NCBI GenBank assembly: GCA_028280805.1
Contig: JANQLB010000125.1
Span: 50,807-114,806, forward strand
DNA: 64,000 bases
Direction: 5' to 3'
From: Tissierellales bacterium
GTDB lineage: Bacteria; Bacillota; Clostridia; Tissierellales; VENL01
Position numbers and translations under genes: made by a program. Each line of letters starts with the position of its first letter. Positions within the stretch are counted from its first letter, which is position 1. Under the pieces are notes generated by a model. It saw only the letters and a program-made list of their open reading frames with translations, made no database searches and had not been told where the DNA came from. Shown in pieces: positions 36,101 to 44,198 of the stretch.

Positions 36101-36952
36101 TCACTTTGAATAGTTTTGCGTATTAACTGATACATTTTCAAGTGTTAGGTGTATATATGTAAAATCTTCTTCCCGATAATGCCAAATAGCTTTACCTACT
36201 TTAGGCAAATAAAATTCACCTACACTGCCGAATGTACTCATTGGTGTTGACCATGGAATATTAGAACTATTTCCTTGTGAATCAATATAAATACGATCTT
36301 CTGAGATGAAATTTTCTAACATTCCATCCTCATTAAATGTCAATATAGCACTAACTTCGTGTCCATGTTTACTAAGGGTACCCTTTACTTGTTTATCATC
36401 AATAACTTCCCATTTGATATCTTCTTCAATAAGCCCACCTGGTGCCATAATACACAGATCATTAAAATAAGTGACTGTCTCGGCTTTTTGCATCATTTGT
36501 CCAGAATGATCAATGACTTTGATTAAATCAAGGACTTTGATTTTCATAAAGGCTTCCTCTGAGTTGTAGTAGTGAAGACCATTAATGGGTATACCATTAA
36601 GATCCATAGAAATATAAAATAATCTAGTGCCTGATTCCAGAAAAGTATACTGATCCGCCTTCACAGGAGCAAAATCCTTTTCTCTATCCATCATCATTTC
36701 TCCTGTCATCTCTACCTTAAAGAATTTAACTCTAGGTTTACCAATAACTCCTGCTTTTTTTAAATAGTTTTGAAGCAGCTCTGGAAGGGATTCAAAATCC
36801 TCTACTGCAATTATTTCGTCGTCACCTTTCTCAACTGATTTTAACTCTTCTTTCACAGCATCATAAAACATTTTTTCAGTACCAAAATACCACCTACAAC
36901 TAATCGACACTACAACAAGTAGTAACACACCGCCTAAAATATACTTTAACAT
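36101..36952 (-). CDS. DUF6544-like membrane-anchored protein
   Basis: A 283-residue protein with an N-terminal membrane segment (MLKYILGGVLLLVVVSISC, residues 1-19) and an extracytoplasmic beta-rich domain. SLPELLQNYLKKAGVIGKPR and TGEMMMDREKDFAPVKADQ, then a later region with FNEDGMLENF, resemble the DUF6544 family. No catalytic motif is evident. It lies 12 bases downstream of a MarR gene, so it is probably the regulator's target. Family assignment is from memory of the pattern. Confidence 0.65.
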   Translation of the reverse strand: MLKYILGGVLLLVVVSISCRWYFGTEKMFYDAVKEELKSVEKGDDEIIAVEDFESLPELLQNYLKKAGVIGKPRVKFFKVEMTGEMMMDREKDFAPVKADQYTFLESGTRLFYISMDLNGIPINGLHYYNSEEAFMKIKVLDLIKVIDHSGQMMQKAETVTYFNDLCIMAPGGLIEEDIKWEVIDDKQVKGTLSKHGHEVSAILTFNEDGMLENFISEDRIYIDSQGNSSNIPWSTPMSTFGSVGEFYLPKVGKAIWHYREEDFTYIHLTLENVSVNTQNYSK

Positions 36953-36964
36953 AATTACTCCTCT

Positions 36965-37405
36965 CTACATCTTTTCAATATTTGACTGTAATTTAATAAT
37001 AACTTCACAAAATATATGTAATGATATTTCATCGCATCCGGAAAACAACTTTTCCATTTCTTGTGAATCAGTACCTTCTCTGCGTTTCCAGAACTCTGCA
37101 GCTTTCTCAGTTAAGTTTAATCGACTTTTTCGTCTGTCCAACGCATCTTTTCTGATATCTACATAACCTTCTTCTTGAAGCTTAAGGGCAAGCTGTTTTA
37201 CATTTTGGTAGGAGCTGCTACTTTTATCAGCTACCTCTTTTAAGGTCGGATAATTCTCCCCAAAATGATTAATAACAATCATTAAAAACATTTGTTTTGC
37301 TGTTAAATTTTCATCACTTAGTAGTCTGTCTAAATAAACTTGTAGACTATTAGATGTTTTAAATAACATACCAAAAATTTTCCTCTTATAATCAATATGT
37401 TTCAT
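36965..37405 (-). CDS. MarR-family transcriptional regulator
   Basis: A 146-residue winged-helix regulator. The helix-turn-helix lies at about 55-80 (TLKEVADKSSSSYQNVKQLALKL) and the wing at YVDIRKDALDRRKSRLNLTEKA. Flanking helices should form the dimer interface. It is first in a two-gene operon with the DUF6544-like protein. An ACATAA/TTATGT dyad lies between its promoter and start, suggesting autoregulation. Effector unknown. Confidence 0.88.
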   Translation of the reverse strand: MKHIDYKRKIFGMLFKTSNSLQVYLDRLLSDENLTAKQMFLMIVINHFGENYPTLKEVADKSSSSYQNVKQLALKLQEEGYVDIRKDALDRRKSRLNLTEKAAEFWKRREGTDSQEMEKLFSGCDEISLHIFCEVIIKLQSNIEKM

Positions 37406-37464
37406 TATTAACTCCTTTTCTATGTATTAATTATTTATTTTGATAATTAATTCCAAGCACAAAT

Positions 37465-37513
37465 ACATAATGTGTTATGTGTTTAATGTATAATATATTA
37501 TGTATTTTGTCAA
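37465..37513 (-). promoter_or_regulatory. Promoter and dyad upstream of the MarR gene
   Basis: TTGACA (37513-37508), 17 bases, TACATT (37490-37485), then the dyad ACATAATGTGTTATGT (37465-37480) near the transcription start. The placement suits a MarR operator. Confidence 0.6.
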
Positions 37514-37979
37514 TGATTTTATTATGATATGAAATGAGAAAATGATTGATGAATATTGCTCATTTGGCTAAAACACACTTTAATTAGATCTAATGAAGAA
37601 ATTTCAATATAAAAAAGTTAACTATTAAAGCATGTTAAATTATTATAGATAAATTGATGATAGAAAAAATATATGATAAGATTGTACCTAATAATTCGTT
37701 GTAAAAAACCGATTAATCTAAAATGACTAAGTATAAGAGTAGATAAGTTTTTTTACTATGAAAATATTTCCATTAAGCAGATATAATTCTATTATACTTT
37801 GATAATATAGTATTATAAGCAGTTGTTACTAAAAGAAAATACCATTAAGAAATTAACCAGATTTATTTACAATCAAGCTAAGTGTCATGTGGTAATAAAT
37901 CTTTTGTATCAAACTTTAAAATTAGTAACGTAAATTTCTGCACAAATCAAGTTATTCACTTAGAAAGGTGGAAGTTCTG
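37514..37979. other. Intergenic, AT-rich, no gene seen
   Basis: About 465 bases upstream of tmcAL with stops in all frames. It must contain the tmcAL promoter; no pair of hexamers stood out. Confidence 0.5.
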
Positions 37980-39242
37980 ATGAAAATTGTAGGGCTGATA
38001 ACTGAATATAATCCATTTCATAATGGTCATCTATATCATTTAGAGAAATCTAAAGAAGTGACCGAATGTAAATATACAGTTGCAGTTATGAGTGGTAATT
38101 TTCTTCAAAGAGGAGAGCCTTCATTAGTAGATAAATGGAGTAAAGCACAAATGGCAATAGATAATGGTATTGATTTAGTAATTGAACTACCAGCACTTTA
38201 TGCCTGCCAGAGTGCTGAATATTTTGCATTTGGAGCTGTAAGTATCCTAGATAGCCTTGGAGTTGTTGATTCAGTTTCATTTGGCAGTGAATGCGGAGAT
38301 TTAGAAATTATTCATACCATTGCTGATATACTAAACAGAGAACCTAAAGAGTTTGTACACTATTTAAAGGAGCTGTTAAATACGGGAATAACATTTCCTG
38401 AAGCCCGAACTAAGGCATTAATTAAATATATTAAAAATGACTATCAATCTAAATCTTTTTCAATACAATCCTTAAACCGCATTTTATCAAGTCCCAATAA
38501 TATTTTAGGAATCGAATATATAAAGGCAATAAAGAAAATAAACAGCAACTTAAAACCATTTACAATTAAAAGAATGGGTGCTGATTATAATACTAAAGAA
38601 ATTACTGGTAAAATATCTAGTGCTACAGCTATTAGAAAAGAAATTTTCAGCTCTAACAATCTTATAAATATTAAAGAAACCTTACCAAATTCCAGCTATA
38701 CTATATTAAAAAAATTTCTTGACTCATATAAATCATTTAATTGTATAAAAAACTTTAACGACATACTTATATACATATTAAGAACCAGCAGTCCCGACTC
38801 TATTAAAGGAGTATTAGATGTTGATGAAGGTTTAGAAAACCGAATTATTAAATGCAGTAATGATTTTAACAGCCTATTTGAAATTTTAGACTGTATTAAT
38901 ACAAAAAGGTACACTTACACCAGACTTCAAAGAATATTTATGCACTTATTACTAGGTATATTCGAAAAAGATTTTCTACAACTTCATAAAAAACAACCTC
39001 AGTATATTAGAGTCTTAGGCTTTAATGAAAATGGTATGAAAATACTGAATAATGCTAAAAAAACAAGCAAACTTCCTATTATTACTAAGTTTTCAAATTA
39101 TAAAAAAATTAAAAACGAATACCTTCATAAGATGATTGAGTTTGATAAAAGAGCTACAGATATTTATTTTCTTGGTTTAAATAAATATAATGGAAATAAA
39201 GCTAACTTAGATTTTTATACTTCTCCTTACGTGAAACTATAG
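37980..39242 (+). CDS. tmcAL: tRNA(Met) cytidine acetate ligase TmcAL (YlbM)
   Basis: A 420-residue nucleotidyltransferase-fold enzyme that makes N4-acetylcytidine at the wobble base of elongator tRNA-Met from acetate and ATP. The N-terminal GLITEYNPFHNGHLYHLEKS holds the HxGH adenylylation motif, followed by AVMSGNFLQRGEPSLVDKW, which is near-invariant in the family. The helical C-terminal half is full length. ATG 37980 follows AAGGTGG; an in-frame GTG earlier is part of that site. In many clostridia ylbM neighbours ackA; here 9 kb intervene. Confidence 0.95.
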   Translation: MKIVGLITEYNPFHNGHLYHLEKSKEVTECKYTVAVMSGNFLQRGEPSLVDKWSKAQMAIDNGIDLVIELPALYACQSAEYFAFGAVSILDSLGVVDSVSFGSECGDLEIIHTIADILNREPKEFVHYLKELLNTGITFPEARTKALIKYIKNDYQSKSFSIQSLNRILSSPNNILGIEYIKAIKKINSNLKPFTIKRMGADYNTKEITGKISSATAIRKEIFSSNNLINIKETLPNSSYTILKKFLDSYKSFNCIKNFNDILIYILRTSSPDSIKGVLDVDEGLENRIIKCSNDFNSLFEILDCINTKRYTYTRLQRIFMHLLLGIFEKDFLQLHKKQPQYIRVLGFNENGMKILNNAKKTSKLPIITKFSNYKKIKNEYLHKMIEFDKRATDIYFLGLNKYNGNKANLDFYTSPYVKL

Positions 39243-39336
39243 ATAAGCAATATCATGATTTAAAATAATAGGGGTTATTCATTTTCGAAACCGCCGAACG
39301 TTTATTTTAAATCATGTTTTGATATTTAATGCTTAT
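39243..39336. repeat. Long imperfect inverted repeat between convergent genes
   Basis: Three consecutive arms pair in register: ATAAGCA (39243-39249) with TGCTTAT (39330-39336), ATATCA (39250-39255) with TGATAT (39320-39325), and TGATTTAAAATAA (39256-39268) with its complement (39302-39314). The 33-base loop is unusually GC-rich for this region and contains TTTCGAAA. T-runs are lacking. It may be a bidirectional terminator or a small mobile-repeat relic. Confidence 0.7.
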
Positions 39337-39346
39337 ATATAAATAA

Positions 39347-40141
39347 CTATGTACCCAGCTCCGCACTCATTTTAGTTATAGTTTTTTTAATTTCATCCAT
39401 TTTTTCTATTGTAGAATTGTACCCAATTTCTACACATTCTTCTACTAAATGAAACTTGGTTGCGTTTATATGATGTAAGGGTGGTTCAATCAATATATCA
39501 GATTCAATTATACTTTGTTTTGATATTTGTGTTGACATAATGTCTATAGAGTGTAATATTATATCAATAATATGCGTCATTGATGAGGGACTCATACCAA
39601 ATCCTACATCTACTGCAATTACTGTATCGCATCCCATTTCTCTAAGTAATGAAGCTGGAACTCTATCTAGCACTGCTCCATCTACTAAAATTTTATCTTC
39701 CATATATACAGGTTCAAAAACTCCGGGAACAGATATACTCGCCCTTACAGCTTTTGATATAGAGCCTTCCCTAAACACAAACTTTTCTCCGCTTTTTATA
39801 TCAACTGCTACAGCCGCAAAGGGTATATCTAAATCTTCTATTTTTCTATTCTTAGTTAATATCCTAATTAATTCTTCTACCTTTTCACCTTTAATAAAAC
39901 CTTTTCGTGGTATAGTTATATCAAGCCAAAGCTTCCTATCGATGTTCATAGCTATATCTCCTATTTTTTTACCAGATATACCACACGCAAAAAGGCTGCC
40001 GATAATTGAACCGGCACTACATCCAGCAATCATATCAATAGGTATATTGTTTTCTTGTAAAGCCATAATTACACCAATGTGAGCAAGTCCTCTAGCAGCT
40101 CCTGAACTTAAAGCTAATCCAACTACAGGTCTATCTAACAT
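39347..40141 (-). CDS. ylbK: Patatin-like phospholipase family protein (YlbK type)
   Basis: A 264-residue soluble patatin-fold serine hydrolase. The oxyanion loop SSGAARGLAHIGV (about 12-24), nucleophile elbow AGCSAGSIIGSLF (Ser near 43) and the Asp of VDGAVLDRVPAS (near 152) make a complete Ser-Asp dyad. In B. subtilis ylbK sits close to ylbM, as here, where the two genes converge. Its lipid substrate is unknown. The ATG follows GAGGTG. Confidence 0.9.
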   Translation of the reverse strand: MLDRPVVGLALSSGAARGLAHIGVIMALQENNIPIDMIAGCSAGSIIGSLFACGISGKKIGDIAMNIDRKLWLDITIPRKGFIKGEKVEELIRILTKNRKIEDLDIPFAAVAVDIKSGEKFVFREGSISKAVRASISVPGVFEPVYMEDKILVDGAVLDRVPASLLREMGCDTVIAVDVGFGMSPSSMTHIIDIILHSIDIMSTQISKQSIIESDILIEPPLHHINATKFHLVEECVEIGYNSTIEKMDEIKKTITKMSAELGT

Positions 40142-40513
40142 ATAATCACCTCTAATACATCATTATTAATCTTTCTATTTTTAATGATAGCCAAATTCCA
40201 AACTAATCTATTCAAGAAAAATATATAGAGTAAATTTAAATATTTAAATTTGCTAAGAAAGTTTTATGTATTTTTTCACGTATCTTTTTCATCTTGAACC
40301 TAGATGTCTTATAGAAATCTTTTATTTAATAATAACATTTTTGATAAAGTTAGTAGTATAATAAAATTACAAAATGAACCTCAAAAAGATAAAATTTCTA
40401 AAGTGCTACACTTACACCAAATTTAAAATTTGGTTAATTACAGTGAACTCAAGTCTTACTTTATGTTATAGTAGATTATAACCATAAATTTATTATTACT
40501 ATATTTTAGTTTT
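40142..40513. other. Intergenic, no gene seen
   Basis: Divergent gap between ylbK and guanine deaminase. A small palindrome CCAAATTTAAAATTTGG (about 40417-40433) is the only structure noted. No purine riboswitch core is recognisable despite the purine gene downstream. Confidence 0.5.
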
Positions 40514-40556
40514 GTAAAATTTATTAAATAAAGTCTGGTAAAATATTCTCATTTGA
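40514..40556 (+). promoter_or_regulatory. Promoter-like element shared with the gene at 3321
   Basis: GTAAA (40514-40518), 18 bases, then TGGTAAAATATTCTCATT starting at 40536. It differs by one base over 21 from the element at 3286-3306. TGGTAAAAT fits an extended -10. It ends 34 bases before the guanine deaminase ATG. Confidence 0.45.
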
Positions 40557-40590
40557 CCTCTACATTAAACTAAAGCAAGGGAGAGATACC

Positions 40591-41883
40591 ATGCTAACAA
40601 AAAATCATAATGATATTTGCGCTTACAAAGGTAATATTATTTGGTCTTCTCAACTAGGTAAACTGCAAAGCATTGAAAAAGGATACATAATTGTTCAAGA
40701 TAATAATATAAAAGGGGTTTTTTCTTACTTACCCGCACAATATAATAATATCACATTAAAAGATTTTGGAAATAAATTAATAATACCCGGATTTGTAGAC
40801 CTTCACCTTCATGCTCCCCAGTTTGCAAATAGGGGTATGGGAATGGATAAAGAGTTGCTGCAATGGTTAGAAAAATATACCTTTCCAGAGGAAGGAAAAT
40901 TCAGCAGCTTAGATTATGCTAAAACTATTTATAAAGAACTAATAAAAGAAATTTGGAAACAAGGAATTACACGAAGTGTAATTTTTAGTAGTATTCATAA
41001 AAATTCTACCAGATTACTGTTAGATTACTTTATAAAAGCAGGATTAGGTGCATATATAGGTAAAGTGGCAATGGATAGAAACTGTCCTGATTATTTGATT
41101 CAACCCACAGAAGTCATACTTGAAGAAACTGAAGAAATAATTATAGCTTATAATAATAAATCAAATTTAGTAAAGCCGATAATTACACCAAGGTTTATAC
41201 CTACCTGCACCCCGTCTCTATTAAAAAAGCTAGGAGAATTAGCTTATAAATATAACATTCCAATTCAATCTCATATTTCAGAAAACTTTAGAGAGATAGA
41301 ATGGGTAAAAAACTTACACCCTGAATTTGAAAACTATGCTGAAATTTATAATCATTATGGCTGCTTCGGTCAAGTTCCTACTGTAATGGCTCATTGTATC
41401 TATAATACTGAAGAAGAAATTGACCTTATGAATAAAAACGGAGTATATGCCGCTCATTGCCCTGATGCAAATTACAACTTAGCTAACGGTATAATGCCGG
41501 CAAGAAAATTTCTTGATAAGGATGTTAAGGTTGGCTTAGGAACAGATATAGGGGCAGGTCATAAGCTTTCTATTAAAGATACTATGGTATCAGCAATTCA
41601 AGCTTCAAAACTAAAGTGGCTTAAATCAAATAAAACTCTTAAGTGGCTTACTATTGAAGAAGCATTTTACTTAGGAACAAAAGGAGGCGGAAGCTTTTTT
41701 GGTAAAGTAGGCAGCTTTGAGGAAGGATTTGAGTTTGATGCTTTAATAATAGATGATACACCCTTAGGTACTACTAATATATCATTAAAAGAAAGATTAG
41801 AAAGGTTTATTTATATAGGTGATGATAGAAATATAACTCATAGATTTGTAGGAGGTAAAGATATTTCCAAGCCAAATTTCTAA
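40591..41883 (+). CDS. guaD: Guanine deaminase
   Basis: A 430-residue amidohydrolase that converts guanine to xanthine and ammonia. Zinc ligands and motifs: PGFVDLHLHAPQFANRG (HxH, near 70), QSHISENFREIEW (His near 230), MAHCIYNTEEEI, and GLGTDIGAGHKLSIKDTM with the conserved Asp (about 314). The LQWLEKYTFPEEG segment is diagnostic for guanine deaminases rather than other amidohydrolases. ATG follows GGGAGAG. No xanthine or purine transporter gene is adjacent. Confidence 0.92.
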   Translation: MLTKNHNDICAYKGNIIWSSQLGKLQSIEKGYIIVQDNNIKGVFSYLPAQYNNITLKDFGNKLIIPGFVDLHLHAPQFANRGMGMDKELLQWLEKYTFPEEGKFSSLDYAKTIYKELIKEIWKQGITRSVIFSSIHKNSTRLLLDYFIKAGLGAYIGKVAMDRNCPDYLIQPTEVILEETEEIIIAYNNKSNLVKPIITPRFIPTCTPSLLKKLGELAYKYNIPIQSHISENFREIEWVKNLHPEFENYAEIYNHYGCFGQVPTVMAHCIYNTEEEIDLMNKNGVYAAHCPDANYNLANGIMPARKFLDKDVKVGLGTDIGAGHKLSIKDTMVSAIQASKLKWLKSNKTLKWLTIEEAFYLGTKGGGSFFGKVGSFEEGFEFDALIIDDTPLGTTNISLKERLERFIYIGDDRNITHRFVGGKDISKPNF

Positions 41884-41907
41884 TTTAATATAAGCATCTC
41901 TTTTGTA

Positions 41908-41934
41908 ACACTATATTATCCAAAACATATTATA
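41908..41934 (+). promoter_or_regulatory. Possible mother-cell sporulation promoter (SigK/SigE-like)
   Basis: AC at 41908-41909, 16 bases, then CATATTATA (41926-41934), matching the CATAnnnTA -10 of SigK/SigE promoters. It precedes a small YjcZ-like membrane protein gene. Confidence 0.45.
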
Positions 41935-41961
41935 AATAGTAAGAATAAAGGGGGTGCTTAT

Positions 41962-42159
41962 ATGCCTAGGAGGTTTGATATGCAACAGGACGGCCAAGAA
42001 GAAGTTACTGCAAATGAAGAAGTAAAGACAGAAGAAGCTGGAGGTTTATGTGGGTTATTTGGAGGTTCTTTCTTTTTCATTATAATCATCATCATTATAT
42101 TTTTCTTATTCTGTTTCTGCGGCAAAGGCTTTGGTTACGGTTATAGCTTGGATGAATAA
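41962..42159 (+). CDS. Small single-pass membrane protein, YjcZ-like
   Basis: A 65-residue protein with an acidic, Gln/Glu-rich N-terminal half (MPRRFDMQQDGQEEVTANEE), a Gly-Cys stretch, one very hydrophobic Ile/Phe segment (about 36-52) and a Gly-Tyr tail (GKGFGYGYSLDE). Size, membrane segment and GYGYS tail recall YjcZ-type sporulation proteins, though the long acidic N terminus is unusual for them. The ribosome site AAAGGGGGTG is strong. A SigK-like promoter motif precedes it. Function unknown. Confidence 0.7.
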   Translation: MPRRFDMQQDGQEEVTANEEVKTEEAGGLCGLFGGSFFFIIIIIIIFFLFCFCGKGFGYGYSLDE

Positions 42160-42187
42160 TAACATATTGACTAGAATAACTTTTAAG

Positions 42188-42209
42188 CTCCACCCTTATT
42201 ATGGTGGAG
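42188..42209 (+). terminator. Hairpin after the small membrane protein gene
   Basis: CTCCACC (42188-42194) pairs with GGTGGAG (42203-42209), eight-base loop. The following TAACTTATTGATTATTT is T-rich but broken. Confidence 0.5.
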
Positions 42210-42300
42210 TAACTTATTGATTATTTAATATATTTTAAAAAAACTATAATCCATATATTTACTGTAATTAGCAAATTATTAGAATTAATTACATCATTAA

Positions 42301-42340
42301 TATAAAAGAGGATATTTATGATTAGATATCCTCTTTTATA
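42301..42340. terminator. Terminator after the phosphotransferase gene
   Basis: A perfect 15-bp stem (42301-42315 with 42326-42340) and a ten-base loop, adjoining the stop codon of the leftward gene. T-rich bases on the minus strand follow (TTTTATATTAAT). Confidence 0.75.
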
Positions 42341-43276
42341 TCACAATTGATTTTTCATTAGCCATTTTAACAGTTTAATACCTTCTAAATAATAATCATT
42401 AGCACAAGTATATGCCCAGCTGCAAATAAAAAGGCCCTTATTATATAAATAATATCTAACCTTCTCATGAAAATTTTTTTCCAGAACTCTCCCTTTACAA
42501 TATCCATCTAAGAAAGCTTGTTCGTATATAGGTGATTTTATGAAAACAGTCTGATATAAATCTGTAAAATCAATATATGGATCATTAGGATAACAATGCT
42601 CAAAATCAATAATGCCTGACACTTTCCATAATCCATTCTCATTGATAACTAATGTATTTCTAGCAGAAAAATCATGATGGCAAATACATGTGTTATTATC
42701 AGCATCTACTCTATCATAAAATTCCTTCATTTGATGAAATACTTCAATTAAAAATTCTTTGTCAGGTAATTCTTGTTTAAAAATATCGTTCATAATCTTA
42801 AAATCTTTTTCTTTTCTGTATTCTAAAAAATCTGTATGAATAGATAGAGTATTACAAATTTCCTTCCAACATCCAAAATAATTATAGCATGAATTGTTAT
42901 GGATATTACTTAATATCTCACCTAACTGCTCTAAAATTAATTTTTTATTTACCGTTGTAATTTCATGCCAAACTTTTTCCAGTATAACTCCTCTTATTTT
43001 ACTCATCAAAACCCATTCAACGCCATTTTCCAGCTTGCCTTTATTAATAATCTGAGGACATGGTATTTTGTTTTTTAAGAGATTAAGAGCAGTAACTTCT
43101 TTATACCATCTATCTTCTTTACCATATATTTTAAGAATAAATTCTTTGCCGTAACTATCGTTTATAGAAAACACAAAATGTCTTCCTAAATTATGATGAC
43201 CTACTGGATTGGATTGAAATTCACCATTAAGGATTTCTCTAAGAATATCTGTTAATTGGTTGTTTATATAGTTCAT
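42341..43276 (-). CDS. Aminoglycoside phosphotransferase-fold protein
   Basis: A 311-residue APH/choline-kinase-like protein. The ATP-site Lys lies in FILKIYGKEDRWYKEV (about 47-62), the catalytic loop is CICHHDFSARNTLV (Asp near 199), and the metal-binding Asp lies in SGIIDFEHCYPNDPYIDF. These motifs are intact, so it is likely an active small-molecule kinase. Family members phosphorylate antibiotics, choline, sugars or amino acids; the substrate cannot be decided, and drug resistance should not be assumed. It is monocistronic with a terminator. ATG follows GGAGG. Confidence 0.82.
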   Translation of the reverse strand: MNYINNQLTDILREILNGEFQSNPVGHHNLGRHFVFSINDSYGKEFILKIYGKEDRWYKEVTALNLLKNKIPCPQIINKGKLENGVEWVLMSKIRGVILEKVWHEITTVNKKLILEQLGEILSNIHNNSCYNYFGCWKEICNTLSIHTDFLEYRKEKDFKIMNDIFKQELPDKEFLIEVFHQMKEFYDRVDADNNTCICHHDFSARNTLVINENGLWKVSGIIDFEHCYPNDPYIDFTDLYQTVFIKSPIYEQAFLDGYCKGRVLEKNFHEKVRYYLYNKGLFICSWAYTCANDYYLEGIKLLKWLMKNQL

Positions 43277-43406
43277 ATTACTCCTCCAAAGAGAATTGTA
43301 TAAGATTTCCCACCCTGTATTATTATCTTTCTACCTTCAACTAAGGCTTTTCTCACCTTATTTCCCGCAAATGTCTAGAAACGTTAATATATTTGACAAA
43401 TACTTC

Positions 43407-43619
43407 TTAAGATAGATTATTTATTTGCTTTAGTCTAAGAGCTTTAAACTCTTCAATTCTTAATACTATTCTATAGATTGTAGCTGCACTAATCTGTTGT
43501 CCCTTATACTTTATTTTAACATGTAATTGTTTAGGAATGAAATAATTTTTATTTTCATGATAATACTTACTAGTTTGATGATATATGCTAATTACATATA
43601 ATGCTTCTAATTGTTTTTG
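43407..43619 (-). pseudogene. Possible remnant of a helix-turn-helix gene
   Basis: Seventy codons between two stops on the minus strand lack any start codon with a ribosome site. The translation (QLEALYVISIYHQTSKYYHE..., QISAATIYRIVLRIEEFKAL) has protein-like composition and a stretch resembling a helix-turn-helix of a transposase or regulator. It lies in a 470-base gap that otherwise has no gene. It may be the end of a decayed mobile element, but the match is too short to name. Confidence 0.3.
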
Positions 43620-43634
43620 TCAAATGCCAATAAT

Positions 43635-43670
43635 TAAAAAAATAGTGTCAAGAAAATTTTCTTGACACTA
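43635..43670 (-). terminator. Terminator after the small membrane protein gene
   Basis: TAGTGTCAAGAAAA (43643-43656) pairs perfectly with 43657-43670; the minus strand then has T7 (43642-43636). It lies about 75 bases after the gene at 43745. Confidence 0.8.
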
Positions 43671-43744
43671 TGATTTAAATTCCTTATTTTAATAAAATTA
43701 CTTTTAAATCATATGTAATTACTAATTTATTGAAATTTAACTTT

Positions 43745-43942
43745 CTATGAATTTTTTTTAACCTTAGAATTATAAAGAAATGCTATAAAAAGGTAAATAA
43801 CTAATAACCCAATAGTTATATATCTAGATACACCAAAAAAGCTTTTATCTAGATACTCAAAATAATATAAGAAAAATAGAATAACACCACTTAATAGTAA
43901 AACTGCTAATGCAATATTTTTCATGATTTTTAACTTCCTCAA
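43745..43942 (-). CDS. Small two-helix membrane protein
   Basis: A 65-residue protein with two hydrophobic segments (about 9-27, ALAVLLLSGVILFFLYYF, and about 40-58, YITIGLLVIYLFIAFLY) joined by a short polar loop and ended by a basic tail (NSKVKKNS). No family is recognised. The start is uncertain: TTG 43942 lies eight bases after GGGGGG, while ATG 43924 lies 12 bases after GAGG. It has its own terminator, which supports a real gene. Confidence 0.6.
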   Translation of the reverse strand: MRKLKIMKNIALAVLLLSGVILFFLYYFEYLDKSFFGVSRYITIGLLVIYLFIAFLYNSKVKKNS

Positions 43943-44198
43943 ATTAATATCCCCCCTTTCATTATTTTATTTATCCGACAGCTTACAATTATAATACTTC
44001 TACTTATAAAACTATGAGTAAAGAACTATATAGTATCCGAATAAATTGTATATTATTCTTTGTATATTATTGTTTCACAATGTATATTATTACAAAAAAT
44101 AAACCATATGTCAATTATATAATAATTTTAAGACATCTGCTTTTATAAGTTTTTGTAACGTAAATTGTTATAAAACTTTATTAGTATTATAACTATGA

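Noticed and set aside
39540..40082. A 180-codon plus-strand frame opposite the patatin-like gene
   Set aside because: It mirrors conserved codons of the patatin-like gene and has no ribosome site or recognisable domain.
40411..40440. AT palindrome upstream of guanine deaminase as a purine riboswitch or terminator
   Set aside because: No purine aptamer core or T-run; the palindrome is short and AT only.
42341..43276. Antibiotic resistance gene
   Set aside because: The kinase fold is clear, but the family also covers choline, sugar and amino acid kinases, and nothing here supports an aminoglycoside substrate.
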